Of a DNA stretch of 64,000 nucleotides, positions 16,960-26,846 are shown in pieces. This DNA comes from Bacteroidales bacterium MB20-C3-3 (GTDB taxonomy: Bacteria; Bacteroidota; Bacteroidia; Bacteroidales; UBA932). Made by a program: the position numbers and the translations under genes. The stretch is from positions 930,001-994,000 of the forward strand of contig CP141202.1 of NCBI GenBank assembly GCA_035609245.1, in the 5' to 3' direction. The notes under the pieces were generated by a model, which worked only from the letters and a program-made list of their open reading frames with translations, did not search any database and was not told the DNA's origin. Position 1 is the first letter of the stretch. The number at the start of each line of letters is the position of its first letter.

Positions 16960-17226
16960 ATGACAGTAATACTTTTTTCACTTCTGCTCGTTGGGCTGGC
17001 TGTGTTCCTGCTCTCTTTCAATATAATTTTCAGAAAAAACGGCAAGTTCCCTCAGTCTGAAATTGGTGCCAACAAAGAGTTGCGCAAAAAAGGGCTTATG
17101 TGTGCAAAATCTGAAGAGAAGATTCTTTGGAAACAGAAGAACACAGGCATAAAAACAAATATTAAATATGACCCTCTATCTGATGGTTGCGGAGGTTGCT
17201 CCTGCGGCTCAGACGGGTGTCAATAA
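16960..17226 (+). CDS. Small Cys-rich single-pass membrane protein, unknown
   Basis: 88 residues. Residues 1-25 form one transmembrane helix ([20 protein letters not shown]). It is followed by a basic region with a Cys in LMCAKSEE and a C-terminal cluster [11 protein letters not shown] (four cysteines). The layout, one membrane helix plus Cys-rich tail, resembles small metal-cluster or redox maturation proteins such as NqrM, but sequence identity to any of them is not claimed. It starts 5 bases after nadE and ends 8 bases before der, so it is a genuine operon member. Confidence 0.75.
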   Translation: MTVILFSLLLVGLAVFLLSFNIIFRKNGKFPQSEIGANKELRKKGLMCAKSEEKILWKQKNTGIKTNIKYDPLSDGCGGCSCGSDGCQ

Positions 17227-17234
17227 GGATTAAA

Positions 17235-18545
17235 ATGAGTATAGTAGCCATAGTAGGACGCCCGAATGTGGGCAAATCAACTCTCTTCAACCGTTTGGTT
17301 GGGATGAGGAAGGCCATAGTAGACGAAATCTCAGGAGTTACCAGAGATCGTCACTACGGAAAGTGCGAATGGACCGGGAGAGAGTTCTCGGTAATAGACA
17401 CAGGAGGATATGCAATTAATTCGGAAGATGTCTTTGAGGCTGAAATTCGCAAACAGGTTCTTCTTGCAATTGACGAGAGTGACCTTGTTCTCTTTCTTTG
17501 TGATGTGGGAACAGGTATAACCGATTATGATGAGGTTATCGCAGATATTCTGAGAAGAAGTAAAAAACCTATTATACTTGTTGCAAACAAAGTGGATACT
17601 GGAGATAAAATGTTTGACAGCCATATCTTCAACTCTTTCGGCCTTGGGGAACCATTCTGTATATCATCAGCGAGTGGAAGCGGTACGGGAGATCTGCTTG
17701 ACAAGGTACTGGAACTTCTCCCTCCTGAAGAGGAGGTTAAGGAAGAGGATAAGGTGATACCCCATATTGCAATTGTTGGAAGGCCAAATGTTGGCAAGTC
17801 CTCTCTTACAAATGCTCTTCTTGGTGAAGAGAGAAATATTGTAACACCTGTAGCAGGCACCACCCGTGACTCAATTTCTACATATTACAATAAGTTTGGT
17901 CACGAATTTATCCTGGTTGATACTGCCGGATTACGGAGAAAAACAAAGGTTAAAGAGGATCTTGAGTTTTACTCTGTGATGCGTTCAATAAGGGCTATAG
18001 AGGCTGCGGATGTATGTATTCTTATGATTGATGCATCTCTGGGAGTTGAGGGTCAGGATATGAACATTTTTAACCTTATTATCCGTAATAAAAAGGGGTG
18101 TGTTCTTGTAGTAAACAAATGGGACGCTATTGAAGGAAAGAGCGCCAATACAATGAAAGACTTTACCAAGGAGATTAGGGAAAAGACTGCTCCATTTGTA
18201 GATATTCCAATCATATTCACTTCAGTAATTAATAAACAGAGAATCCTTGATGTACTTGACTCGGCAGCAAAAGTTTATGCAAACCGCTCAAAAAAAATAT
18301 CAACTTCAAAGCTTAACGAGGTAATGTTAGAGGAGATATCAAACTATCCACCTCCGGCAACTAAGGGAAAATATATCAAAATCAAGTATATAACTCAACT
18401 GCCTACACCGGCTCCCTCATTTGCATTTTTCTGTAATTTGCCACAGTATGTAAGGGAGGATTATAAGAGGTTTCTTGAGAATAAACTCAGAAAGCACTTT
18501 GACTTTACCGGTGTACCTATACAGATTTTTCTGAGGCAGAAATAA
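17235..18545 (+). CDS. der: Ribosome-associated GTPase Der (EngA)
   Basis: 436 residues from the ATG at 17235. Two tandem G domains start with [14 protein letters not shown] (about 7-20) and [14 protein letters not shown] (about 181-194). Each has its own DTGG/DTAG switch and NKVD/NKWD motif. A C-terminal KH-like domain ([20 protein letters not shown]) follows. Der acts in 50S subunit maturation. The last 29 bases overlap, tail to tail, the end of the histidine-kinase gene on the other strand, with no visible terminator between them. Confidence 0.96.
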   Translation: MSIVAIVGRPNVGKSTLFNRLVGMRKAIVDEISGVTRDRHYGKCEWTGREFSVIDTGGYAINSEDVFEAEIRKQVLLAIDESDLVLFLCDVGTGITDYDEVIADILRRSKKPIILVANKVDTGDKMFDSHIFNSFGLGEPFCISSASGSGTGDLLDKVLELLPPEEEVKEEDKVIPHIAIVGRPNVGKSSLTNALLGEERNIVTPVAGTTRDSISTYYNKFGHEFILVDTAGLRRKTKVKEDLEFYSVMRSIRAIEAADVCILMIDASLGVEGQDMNIFNLIIRNKKGCVLVVNKWDAIEGKSANTMKDFTKEIREKTAPFVDIPIIFTSVINKQRILDVLDSAAKVYANRSKKISTSKLNEVMLEEISNYPPPATKGKYIKIKYITQLPTPAPSFAFFCNLPQYVREDYKRFLENKLRKHFDFTGVPIQIFLRQK

Positions 18546-21500
18546 GAGGAATTCTTACTGTAAAGTTTGCCCCTCCAAGCTCTGTTGATCTGGTGTATGA
18601 TATCAGACCGTGACTTTGGTCCAGTATGCTTTTGCATATTGCAAGTCCGAGTCCTGTTCCGCTGCTTTTAGTGGTAAAATTAGGCTTAAACAGTCTGTGA
18701 GTTAGGTTATCCGGAACGCCGGGACCATCATCCTCTACCGATGTAACATATTGATCCCCCTCTCTGCCTAGAGTTACCACAACACTACCCCCCTGTTGTG
18801 GCTCTATGGCCTGCAGGGCGTTTGACAGCAGATTGACAAATACCCGTGTAATCTGAGTCTTCCTTACAGCAACCATAGCCTCTTTCAACTCACTTTTAAA
18901 TTTGATGGTAATGTCATCCCTGGTATTAAACAAGACAATCTGCTCCCTTATAAGTTTATTAAGATCAACTACTGTTATCTCCTCAGAGTAGAACCTGGAG
19001 AAACTTGAGAATTCACTGGCAACATCTGAAAGAATATCAATTTGTTCAATAAGCGAATTGGCCAGCCTCTCAAATTTCTCCTGCCATCCGTCAACATTCT
19101 GCTGTTTGAGCCTTACAAGATGCTGAATACTAAGCCTCATAGGGGTCAGTGGGTTCTTAATTTCGTGGGCAATCTGTCGGGCCATCTCTCTCCATGCCTG
19201 CTCCCTCTCTCCCTGAGCCAGCCTGTTTGTGCTCGATTCCAGGTCATCAACCATCTTATTGTAAGCTGCAACAAGAATACCCAGTTCATCTTTGTTGTTA
19301 TAATCAATGTGTTCCGGATGCTGAGAGATGTCCAGCAATTGCATTTTTCTGCTAATCTCTGCAAGTGGTTTGGAGAGTGAGTTTGAAAGTGCAAAACCAC
19401 CAAATACAGCACCAATAAGCAATAAGAGGTATATATTAATAATTGCTGCGATAATGCTTGATGCATCTGCTCTAAGTTCTGATTGTCTTGAAAAGTATGG
19501 TATGTTTGCAATGGCAATCATATTACCATCTGCGTTAAAGAGCGGGGCGTAGAGTGAAAAATAGTCAAGATTCGCAATTTTCTCCTTGTTTACAAACTGC
19601 TTCTTTTTATTGTAAACAATCTCGTTGTAGGCAACAGGATGCATCCTTGAACCAAGAATGTAATTATCATATATTTCCGGCTGAGTAGTTCTTAACAACT
19701 GACCATCAGGCCTGTAAATATTAATATCTATCTGGGTATTGTCTGATAACCTGTTCATAGCCTCAAACAACCTTATGTTATTGAACTGAGGATCATTGTA
19801 TCTTTTTGCCAGCCTGCTGTAATATGAGAGAGTTGATTGAACCGATTGCATCTTCTCCTCCATTTGCATTCTGTTTGTCTCATCAAAATAGTTAAGTGAA
19901 AACCAAATGCTTCCTGCTCCCATAAAGAAGAGGGCAAAAACGAGAGATGCAATTATAAGAATGGTAATTTTCCATCTGAAAGAGTTTCTCGGCATTTTTG
20001 GAAGGATCCCCTTGTGCCTTGTCCTTACAATAGAAAATGTAACGAGTGAGAAGAAGAGCATAATATATGAGAATGTTACTATATATGGAAAGGGACTCCT
20101 CTCAGGTCTGCTTATCATAATTACATTTTCCCCGGACAATTTGTTTACAAAATGAATCTGACCATCCTCTCTTACTGCCTTATAGCCTATTTCATAATTA
20201 TCTTCAAGCACTGTTGGGTAGTTATACCTGCCGGAGTAGGAGATCATTCTGTTATTCAAATACTTAGCAAATGAATAACTTGATCCCAAATTAATTGTTC
20301 CGGCATTTTTATGATCAAGCAACAGCTCCGTATAACCTGCATTTGCTCTCATAAACTTTGAATCCAGTTCGATATAGAGATTTCTGTTTCCTCCAAAACC
20401 TTGGTAAATAAAGTATCCAAGATAACTGATTCTTCCGTTGTAGTTATTCATGAAGAAGAAGTGGGAGTTGGAGTAGAGCGGAATTCCATACCTCATTATT
20501 TCATTGTCAAAAAAGGCTCCGCAGGGCTGAGGCTGAGATTCACTGTCAACAAGCAGAGCATCATCTCTCCTGCATACAGTTATTTTAATGTCATACTTTT
20601 GAAGAATACTCCAAAAATATTGTTCAGTCAGAATACTGTTAATCATCTCCTCCCCCTGTTCCACCTGTACCCACAGTGAGAGCAGCGGATCTGTCTCAAT
20701 CATTCTTTCAGCTCCTCTTAATAACAACTCAATGTCAAGATCTCGCTCAACTGACATTTTGGTTGTAAGAACTCTGTTTGTTTCAAACTCTTTACTGTAT
20801 CCGTATCTGCTTACTGAAACAAGTGAATATAATGAGATTAAGAATATAAAAATCAATAGATTCCTTGGTTTCAAAAATGAGAATCCCCCTTTGAGCCTGA
20901 GAAGAGGTCTCAGCATTTGCAGAGAGAAAAGAAGAGAGACAAAAAGAAGAGAGTAGATAACATATGCAAGAACAGTATATGCCGATATCTCATCAATCAT
21001 ATATAGCTCAAGTACAATACTCGAGTTCATGGCAAGTGACTCCAGAGTAATATGAATATAGAGAATCAGTAGAAGAGGAATAAGAAACAAAATTGATTTC
21101 AGCAAGAATCTTTTAGCTCTGCTGCCTCTTAGAAATGCAAGTGCAAGACTTTTTCTAACTGAAAAAAGTGCCAGGATAACAAGAAATATATAGAGGTGGC
21201 ATATTATCATATCAGCCAGTGAGCCGAATAGTCCAAAATCTGCATAGAGAGATGGCGAGAAGAGTTTGGAATTGCCGGAAGTGTACTCAGCCATATAGAG
21301 TGAGAGAATCAGGACTATTGTCAGACCACCCCAGGCCAGGAAAAACTGTTTTATTCTTTTTCTTCTTGCAAGGTCACTGAATAGTGCTGCTATAGCAAAA
21401 AGCATTGACAGGAGTCTGAGGGTTTTGCCCGCATCTCCTCTCTCAGTTGGAAGATTTTTCAAAACAGAAAACAGAATCTCCCCATTGAGCCCTTTGACAA

Positions 21501-22092
21501 TATATGACTCGTCATGAGTTACAGGTACAATTGAAAGCCTTTTGCTCAGAGAGAGATTTGGATTTATTTCACTCCTGAGAACAGAGTTTTCTGAATTATA
21601 ATCTGTCTGGATAAGCAGAGCTGCAACTACGGATACATTACTCTTAAAATATGTGCTGACGATATACCATCCCGATCCCAGGTTAACATACTGCTCGCTG
21701 GCAGTAAGGTAGGCAAGAGGTGTATTAGTAATCCCTCTGCTTGTAAGGTGATTTAATGTATAACCAAATGGGAAGAAATCAATGTCATCGTTTGATACTG
21801 GAAGTTGATTAACCCAGGACTGAAGAGTATCTGCACAGTACCTGTATATAACCATATCAGACGGAAGTCTGGGAAAACTAAGGAATACAGAATCCGGCTC
21901 CTCCAGAGCCTTTTCTGCGTACTGTGCCATTACCTGCTGACGCTTGTGAATTGTCTCCTCAAGACTCTCCACCTCTCTGTCCATTGAATTGGGAGAGGAG
22001 AACTCCATAAATGAAGAGATGGCCATAAGTACCATCAGTACCCACAATATTGTAGTCCTCCAGGCTATCAGCTTTTCCGTAAGTTCGTTCAT
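18517..22092 (-). CDS. Large NtrY-like membrane sensor histidine kinase
   Basis: 1191 residues. The N-terminal helix (about 10-28) leads into an extracytoplasmic region. A block of roughly six membrane helices follows at about 225-425, then a second extracytoplasmic region. Helices near 700 and 735, a third extracytoplasmic sensor loop (about 765-880) and a last helix near 895-918 complete the sensor. The cytoplasmic part has a HAMP domain, the phospho-acceptor [12 protein letters not shown] with His976, and an ATPase domain with [18 protein letters not shown] and GTGLGLAI. The kinase core resembles NtrY. It starts 4 bases inside the rlmH end (operon). The likely partner is the NtrC-type regulator at 23129, about 1 kb away. 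The signal sensed is unknown. Confidence 0.92.
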   Translation of the reverse strand: MNELTEKLIAWRTTILWVLMVLMAISSFMEFSSPNSMDREVESLEETIHKRQQVMAQYAEKALEEPDSVFLSFPRLPSDMVIYRYCADTLQSWVNQLPVSNDDIDFFPFGYTLNHLTSRGITNTPLAYLTASEQYVNLGSGWYIVSTYFKSNVSVVAALLIQTDYNSENSVLRSEINPNLSLSKRLSIVPVTHDESYIVKGLNGEILFSVLKNLPTERGDAGKTLRLLSMLFAIAALFSDLARRKRIKQFFLAWGGLTIVLILSLYMAEYTSGNSKLFSPSLYADFGLFGSLADMIICHLYIFLVILALFSVRKSLALAFLRGSRAKRFLLKSILFLIPLLLILYIHITLESLAMNSSIVLELYMIDEISAYTVLAYVIYSLLFVSLLFSLQMLRPLLRLKGGFSFLKPRNLLIFIFLISLYSLVSVSRYGYSKEFETNRVLTTKMSVERDLDIELLLRGAERMIETDPLLSLWVQVEQGEEMINSILTEQYFWSILQKYDIKITVCRRDDALLVDSESQPQPCGAFFDNEIMRYGIPLYSNSHFFFMNNYNGRISYLGYFIYQGFGGNRNLYIELDSKFMRANAGYTELLLDHKNAGTINLGSSYSFAKYLNNRMISYSGRYNYPTVLEDNYEIGYKAVREDGQIHFVNKLSGENVIMISRPERSPFPYIVTFSYIMLFFSLVTFSIVRTRHKGILPKMPRNSFRWKITILIIASLVFALFFMGAGSIWFSLNYFDETNRMQMEEKMQSVQSTLSYYSRLAKRYNDPQFNNIRLFEAMNRLSDNTQIDINIYRPDGQLLRTTQPEIYDNYILGSRMHPVAYNEIVYNKKKQFVNKEKIANLDYFSLYAPLFNADGNMIAIANIPYFSRQSELRADASSIIAAIINIYLLLLIGAVFGGFALSNSLSKPLAEISRKMQLLDISQHPEHIDYNNKDELGILVAAYNKMVDDLESSTNRLAQGEREQAWREMARQIAHEIKNPLTPMRLSIQHLVRLKQQNVDGWQEKFERLANSLIEQIDILSDVASEFSSFSRFYSEEITVVDLNKLIREQIVLFNTRDDITIKFKSELKEAMVAVRKTQITRVFVNLLSNALQAIEPQQGGSVVVTLGREGDQYVTSVEDDGPGVPDNLTHRLFKPNFTTKSSGTGLGLAICKSILDQSHGLISYTRSTELGGANFTVRIPLISASEKSV

Positions 22093-22565
22093 CCTCCGTG
22101 GTGATAGGGCTCTCCCCTGATTATGGTAAATGCTCTGTATAATTGCTCAAGGAACAAAAGTCTTGCCAGCTGATGAGAGAAGGTCATTGGGGAGAGTGAG
22201 AGTTTAAAATCTGCTCTCGCATAAACTTCTTCAGAAAAGCCATATGCCCCCCCTACTACAAAAACAAGATTTCTTGCTCCATAAACACCTCTCTTCTCAA
22301 TAAAAGTGGCAAACTCTTCAGATGTCTGGCAACGGGCTGCCACATCCAGCAACACTACCTGATCCTGTTGCTTAATATGCTTAAGAATAATCTCTCCCTC
22401 TCTCTGTTTTATCTCCTCCTTACTAAGGGAGGCCACTTTTTTAAGCTCAGGTATCTCTATTCTTGAATAGGCAGAGTATCTCCTGATCCTCTCCTCATAG
22501 ATCTCCATCTCTTTAATTAGAGACAAACTCTCTGTTTTGCCTGTCAGCAGAAAAGATATCTTCAT
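22089..22565 (-). CDS. rlmH: 23S rRNA (pseudouridine1915-N3)-methyltransferase RlmH
   Basis: 158 residues, a SPOUT-class methyltransferase that modifies pseudouridine 1915 in helix 69 of 23S rRNA. Family patterns are EEIKQREGEIILKHI, the SAM-binding knot VFVVGGAYGFSEEVYARADFKLSLSPMTFSHQLARLLFLEQLYRA and the ending IIRGEPYHH. Length and tail are canonical. The kinase gene overlaps its 3' end by 4 bases. Confidence 0.96.
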   Translation of the reverse strand: MKISFLLTGKTESLSLIKEMEIYEERIRRYSAYSRIEIPELKKVASLSKEEIKQREGEIILKHIKQQDQVVLLDVAARCQTSEEFATFIEKRGVYGARNLVFVVGGAYGFSEEVYARADFKLSLSPMTFSHQLARLLFLEQLYRAFTIIRGEPYHHGG

Positions 22566-22570
22566 TGCTA

Positions 22571-22578
22571 CAAAAATA
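22571..22578 (-). promoter_or_regulatory. Probable rlmH promoter, -7 box TATTTTTG
   Basis: A perfect TAnnTTTG box on the minus strand ends only 5 bases before the rlmH start codon. If used, the transcript would be leaderless or nearly so. Confidence 0.4.
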
Positions 22579-22659
22579 AGATAATTTTAGGAGCAAGGCA
22601 ATTTCTTTATGGCTTGATTTTTGCTTGAATTATTTGCATTGGATAACAAGAAGAGAGAT

Positions 22660-23052
22660 ATGAGATTGTTTCTTATTTCATTATTTACGTTTTTAGCCAC
22701 TACTCTTCAGGGTCAGGCGAAGGTGGAGCAGGATGTTTTTGTCCCAATTGCAAAGTATATGCAGGCGGGAGATTCTGAAAAGCTATCTGCCTGGTTTGCT
22801 CAGAATCTGGAGCTGGATGTGATGGGATCTGTAAATGTATGCAGCAAAGCACAGGCAAGGCAAATTCTTAAAGAGTTCTTTACGAACTACACCCCCAGGA
22901 GTTTCAACATTGCTTACCGCAGCGGCAAGGCACCTATGAAATATGCCATTGGCAATCTCAACGCAGGGGGAGAAAAGTTTAGGGTTACATTGTTTGTTAA
23001 AACCCAGGAGGATGGAAATTTCATCCAGCAACTCAGAATCGAGAGAGAGTAA
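22660..23052 (+). CDS. DUF4783 secreted protein
   Basis: 130 residues from the ATG at 22660, chosen because it gives a proper signal peptide (MRLFLISLFTFLATTLQGQA). A TTG 39 bases upstream would spoil it. The mature part, DVFVPIAKYMQAGDSEKLSAWFAQNLELDVMG and later YRSGKAPMKYAIGNL, matches DUF4783, a small NTF2-like periplasmic family common in Bacteroidota near kinase/rlmH genes. It is a single gene between two divergent minus-strand units and is followed by a strong terminator. Function unknown. Confidence 0.85.
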   Translation: MRLFLISLFTFLATTLQGQAKVEQDVFVPIAKYMQAGDSEKLSAWFAQNLELDVMGSVNVCSKAQARQILKEFFTNYTPRSFNIAYRSGKAPMKYAIGNLNAGGEKFRVTLFVKTQEDGNFIQQLRIERE

Positions 23053-23087
23053 ATCTTTCGATTTAGCAATCCTGGCTTAATTCACCA

Positions 23088-23123
23088 GGGCCGGCCGGTA
23101 TCTACCAGCCGGCCCTTTTTTTT
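23088..23123 (+). terminator. Rho-independent terminator after DUF4783 gene
   Basis: An 8-bp perfect GC stem (23088-23095 with 23108-23115) is extended by an inner GGT/ACC pairing and followed by eight T. It is oriented for the plus strand, 35 bases after the DUF4783 stop and just before the facing response-regulator gene ends. Confidence 0.9.
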
Positions 23124-23128
23124 GGATG

Positions 23129-24292
23129 CTATCTGAATATCGGCTTAGCAAAGGCAACCACATCAGATTTAGTTATCTTGTTATTCCCTAAAATAAGCAA
23201 TCTCTCAATAACATTCCTGAGCTCCCTAATATTGCCTGTCCATGGATAAGTAGCCAGTTCCTCCAGAGCATCTCTCTCAATCTCCCTTGGAACCATTCCA
23301 CTCTCATCACATATTTGTCCAATGAAGTGATTTGCAAGAAGAGGAATATCCTCCTTTCTCTCAGAGAGAGGGGGCACATTTATTACAATTACACTAAGTC
23401 TGTGGTATAAATCTTCTCTGAAAGCACCTTTGGAAATCTCTTCCGTCAGGTTTTTATTTGTTGCTGCAACAACTCTTACCCTTACATTAATATCCTTATC
23501 GCTTCCCACACGGCTTATTTTATTCTCCTGAAGCACTCTCAGTACCTTTGCCTGAGCAGCAAGGCTCATATCTCCAATCTCATCCAGAAAAAGGGTTCCC
23601 CCATCTGCCTGCTCAAACTTGCCTTTATGCTGTTTTACTGCCGATGTAAACGCCCCTTTCTCATGACCGAATAATTCACTTTCAATTAGCTCCCCGGGAA
23701 TTGCAGCACAGTTGACCTCTACAAAAGGCATTTCATTACGAGAGCTTTTTTCGTGAAGCCATCTTGCAACCAGCTCTTTTCCTGTTCCATTGGATCCTGT
23801 TATCAGAACTCTTGCTTCAGTAGGTGCTACTCTGTCAATCATCTGTTTAATTCTGGAAATCGCCGGAGAGACACCAACAATTTCCGGAATTTTTGAGACC
23901 TTCTTTTTTAAAATTCTGGTCTCCTTAACCAGTATGGTTTTGTCCGTGGCATTTCTAAGAGTTATCAATATTCTGTTAAGATCAAGCGGCTTCTGGATAA
24001 AATCAAATGCCCCCTTTTTAATACACTCAACAGCTGTATCAATAGAGCCGTGACCTGAGATCATAACAACAGAGGAGTCAATATTAGCCTCTGAAAGTTT
24101 ATCCAGAAGCTCCATTCCATCCATATTAGGCATTTTGATATCTGAAAATATGACTTCGTAATTGTCTGAAGTTGCCATCGCAAGCCCCTCAACCCCATCA
24201 GAAGCAAGGTGTACCTCGTGCCCTTCGAATTCAAGTATATCCTTCAATGTGTTTCTGATACTCTTTTCGTCGTCAATTATAAGAAGTTTCAT
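23129..24292 (-). CDS. NtrC-type sigma-54 response regulator lacking a DNA-binding domain
   Basis: 387 residues. The receiver domain has acidic pocket DD at 7-8 and phospho-acceptor Asp51 in FSDIKMPNMDG. The AAA+ sigma-54 interaction domain has Walker A GSNGTGKE, the sigma-54 loop GAFTSA at 213-218 (consensus GAFTGA), Walker B GGTLFLDEIGD and the arginine-finger region FREDLYHRLSV. The protein ends at AKPIFR, shortly after the AAA+ lid (NIRELRNVIERLLIL). The Fis-type helix-turn-helix of NtrC/NtrX is absent, and the 76 bases downstream do not encode one. It lies 4 bases after ppx in an operon. Likely partner: the NtrY-like kinase at 18517. Targets are unknown. Confidence 0.92.
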   Translation of the reverse strand: MKLLIIDDEKSIRNTLKDILEFEGHEVHLASDGVEGLAMATSDNYEVIFSDIKMPNMDGMELLDKLSEANIDSSVVMISGHGSIDTAVECIKKGAFDFIQKPLDLNRILITLRNATDKTILVKETRILKKKVSKIPEIVGVSPAISRIKQMIDRVAPTEARVLITGSNGTGKELVARWLHEKSSRNEMPFVEVNCAAIPGELIESELFGHEKGAFTSAVKQHKGKFEQADGGTLFLDEIGDMSLAAQAKVLRVLQENKISRVGSDKDINVRVRVVAATNKNLTEEISKGAFREDLYHRLSVIVINVPPLSERKEDIPLLANHFIGQICDESGMVPREIERDALEELATYPWTGNIRELRNVIERLLILGNNKITKSDVVAFAKPIFR

Positions 24293-24296
24293 GTTT

Positions 24297-25220
24297 TTAA
24301 TTTTTCATTTTAAGCGATTCATATATCTCTGCCATACACCCCTCCTTTAAAGAGTATGAACTTTGACATATCTCCTGCGGATTTAACTCAGAGATTACCA
24401 GGTTAACAAGAATTGAGCCAATAACAATATAATCAACTCTTATCGGAGACATTCCCTTCATTGCTGCCCTCTCCTCTCTGCTGGATCTAAGAAGGGTTTG
24501 ATGCAGAGAGAGCATTTTCTCACTATCCATTGTTAGTGAAGGTATTGAAAAGTCATCTTCCGGGTAAATTAACTCCCTGAGGGTATCAAAAGAGCCGGAG
24601 CAACCTATAAGGAGTGTTGGTTTAAAGTGAGCCAGTGCCTTCCATAGGCTCTTCATCCCATCTCTGTAATAATTCTCTAAAAAGAGTGCTTCCGATTCCG
24701 TTACCGGCTCAGATAGTGTATAGCTCTCTCTTACCCTTACAACTCCCATATCAAAACTCTCTTTCCAGAAAATTCTGTTTTTATCGGCAATTATAAATTC
24801 ATTACTCCCTCCACCAATATCCATTATCAGAAAAACCTCGTCATAGAGCAACATAGATTCGCGAACTCCTTTGTATATAAGCTCTGCCTCCCTCTCTCCC
24901 TTAATAATTTCAACATTAAAGCCTCTCCCCTCTGCAATCTTAACAAAGTCCGATGAGTTTGCCGCACCCCTTACTGCGCTTGTTGCAATAGCCAGTCGTC
25001 TCTCCACTCCTCCTATCCTCATTATTATTTCTTCAACCCTCTCCATAGCATTCGCTGCAGATTGGAATGCCTCTTCAGTAAGAACCCCTTTTGTTATCCC
25101 CCCCTCTCCAATTTTTGAGGGGATTTTTTCTACATCAAGTATCTCATATCCCTCCTCGTTTACACGGGCAATAAGAAGACTGAACACATTGGTGCCCATA
25201 TCAAGAATGGCTAATCTCAT
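24297..25220 (-). CDS. ppx: Ppx/GppA family exopolyphosphatase
   Basis: 307 residues, ASKHA fold. The N-terminal phosphate loop AILDMGTNVFSLLIARV is present. The adenosine/phosphate loop IMDIGGGSNEFIIADK is near 135-150. GCSGSFDTL follows around residue 207. It corresponds to the two-domain short form without the C-terminal HD domain of E. coli Ppx. It hydrolyses polyphosphate or pppGpp; the two cannot be separated here. It is co-transcribed with the sigma-54 regulator. Confidence 0.9.
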   Translation of the reverse strand: MRLAILDMGTNVFSLLIARVNEEGYEILDVEKIPSKIGEGGITKGVLTEEAFQSAANAMERVEEIIMRIGGVERRLAIATSAVRGAANSSDFVKIAEGRGFNVEIIKGEREAELIYKGVRESMLLYDEVFLIMDIGGGSNEFIIADKNRIFWKESFDMGVVRVRESYTLSEPVTESEALFLENYYRDGMKSLWKALAHFKPTLLIGCSGSFDTLRELIYPEDDFSIPSLTMDSEKMLSLHQTLLRSSREERAAMKGMSPIRVDYIVIGSILVNLVISELNPQEICQSSYSLKEGCMAEIYESLKMKN

Positions 25221-25234
25221 CTGTACATTTTTTA

Positions 25235-25242
25235 CAAAGATA
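25235..25242 (-). promoter_or_regulatory. Probable ppx promoter, -7 box TATCTTTG
   Basis: Perfect TAnnTTTG on the minus strand, 14 bases before the ppx start. It sits in the 58-base gap to the divergent cmk gene. Confidence 0.5.
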
Positions 25243-25278
25243 AACTATTTTTTGCGTATGTTTGTTGATGATATGACT

Positions 25279-25968
25279 ATGATAAAAGAGAGAACAATCA
25301 TTGCGGTAGACGGTCATTCATCAACCGGAAAAAGCACATTTGCAAAGCTTATAGCCTCCAGATACGGGCTCATTTATGTTGATACCGGAGCTCTTTACAG
25401 GGGGGTCACTCTCTTTGCAATCAAAAATTCGATAATAGACTCAGAAAATAGAATTGACACTAAGGCTTTGAGTGAAAAACTCCCGAGTCTTGAACTCGTT
25501 TTCCGCCCCACCGGAGCGGGTGGAGCGACAGAACTCTATATGGAGAACGAGAATATTGAGAGGATAATCAGAGGTCTTGAAGTCTCATCAAAGGTAAGCT
25601 TTATAGCAGCTCTTCCTTTAGTAAGGGATTATGTGGATTCCAAGCTTCAGCGATACGGAACTGAGGGAGGTGTTATTATGGATGGAAGAGACATTGGAAC
25701 TGTGGTTTTTCCAAATGCTGACATTAAAATTTTTATGACAGCTTCAGCAGAGGTGAGGGCTAAAAGGCGATTTAAAGAGATGATTTCAAGGGGTGAAAAT
25801 CCTGATTTTGAGAGCGTCCTTGCAAATGTCAAAGAGAGGGACTTTATTGACGAGAACAGGGAGGCAGCACCTCTGAAGAGAGCAAAAGAGGCATTTTTAC
25901 TGGATAACAGCAATATGACGGTAGATGATCAGCTCAGGTGGTTTGAAGAACTTATTGCAAAAAAATGA
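25279..25968 (+). CDS. cmk: Cytidylate kinase
   Basis: 229 residues from the ATG at 25279 (MIKERTIIAVDGHSS). In-frame ATGs at 25273 and 25258 are alternatives that add 2 or 7 residues. The P-loop is DGHSSTGKSTFAK. The NMP-binding part has YVDTGALYRGVTLF, and the lid region is MDGRDIGTVVFPNADIKIFMTAS. It phosphorylates CMP/dCMP. It overlaps ispH by 4 bases; cmk-ispH pairing is common in Bacteroidales. A much longer plus-strand frame runs upstream through ppx antisense and is not coding. Confidence 0.94.
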   Translation: MIKERTIIAVDGHSSTGKSTFAKLIASRYGLIYVDTGALYRGVTLFAIKNSIIDSENRIDTKALSEKLPSLELVFRPTGAGGATELYMENENIERIIRGLEVSSKVSFIAALPLVRDYVDSKLQRYGTEGGVIMDGRDIGTVVFPNADIKIFMTASAEVRAKRRFKEMISRGENPDFESVLANVKERDFIDENREAAPLKRAKEAFLLDNSNMTVDDQLRWFEELIAKK

Positions 25969-26846
25969 AACTAAAGATTGATATAGATACCCACTCCGGC
26001 TTCTGCTATGGAGTCGTAAGGGCAATTGAACAGGCGGAAAAATATCTGGAGAAGAACAGCGAACTGCACTCTCTGGGCTCCATTGTTCATAACAGCACTG
26101 AGATCTCCCGGCTGAAGGAGAAGGGGCTCAACACAATAAATTATGATGAACTATCTCGGATGAGGGATAGCGTAGTGTTCATAAGGGCTCACGGAGAGCC
26201 ACCCTCAAGCTATAAAACAGCCCGAGAGAACAATCTTACAGTAATAGACTGTACCTGTCCTGTTGTTCTTAAACTACAGGAGAGGGTAAAAAATAATTAC
26301 AAAGAGCTTAAAAAGGTCAACGGCCAGCTTGTGATATTCGGAAAAGTGGGACATGCAGAGGTAAACGGATTAATAGGACAGGTAGAGGGAGACGCTGTGA
26401 TAATTGAAAAGATGAAGGATATTGAAGTTTTGGATTTCAAAAGGCCCATTTACATTTTTTCTCAGACAACCAAGGATCCTGAAATTTACAAACAGGTCTG
26501 CGATGCCATAAAGGAGAGAGTCGCATCAGTGGAAGGTCCTGTTGAAAGTTTTAAGGCATTTAACACTACTTGTGGTCAGGTATCTTCCAGACACCCTCAT
26601 CTAAAAGAGTTTTCCAAGAGCCACTCTGTTATCATATTTGTTAGCGGTAAAGAGAGCTCTAACGGGAAAATACTGTACGATGTTTGCCTTAAAGAGAACC
26701 CCAGAAGTTATAAGATTGAATCAAAAGATGAGATAGATCCATCCTGGTTCCGTGATGGAGATAGTATCGGAATTTGCGGTGCTACATCAACACCTAAATG
26801 GTTACTTGAAGAGATTGGCGAACATCTGAGACAATTCTCATCCTGA
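25965..26846 (+). CDS. ispH: 4-hydroxy-3-methylbut-2-enyl diphosphate reductase
   Basis: 293 residues. It performs the last step of the MEP isoprenoid pathway, giving IPP and DMAPP. The three cluster cysteines are in GFCYGV (about residue 14), DCTCPVV and NTTCGQVS. Substrate-binding histidines and the Glu are in SIVHN, RAHGEPP and GHAEVNG. STPKWLLEEI is the usual C-terminal pattern. The start overlaps the cmk end and the stop abuts priA. Confidence 0.96.
   Translation: MKLKIDIDTHSGFCYGVVRAIEQAEKYLEKNSELHSLGSIVHNSTEISRLKEKGLNTINYDELSRMRDSVVFIRAHGEPPSSYKTARENNLTVIDCTCPVVLKLQERVKNNYKELKKVNGQLVIFGKVGHAEVNGLIGQVEGDAVIIEKMKDIEVLDFKRPIYIFSQTTKDPEIYKQVCDAIKERVASVEGPVESFKAFNTTCGQVSSRHPHLKEFSKSHSVIIFVSGKESSNGKILYDVCLKENPRSYKIESKDEIDPSWFRDGDSIGICGATSTPKWLLEEIGEHLRQFSS

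Noticed and set aside
18517-22092. Numerous short frames on either strand inside the histidine kinase and other large genes
   Set aside because: They lack signal peptides, domains or start-region signals and lie wholly within well-supported genes.
23053-23128. Possible lost HTH-coding segment after the sigma-54 regulator (frameshift idea)
   Set aside because: The segment holds the DUF4783 terminator and no Fis-type helix-turn-helix in any frame, so the short form looks genuine.
24871-25278. Long plus-strand frame running into cmk
   Set aside because: It is antisense to ppx, has no family features before the cmk kinase start, and crosses the ppx promoter. It is a shadow frame.
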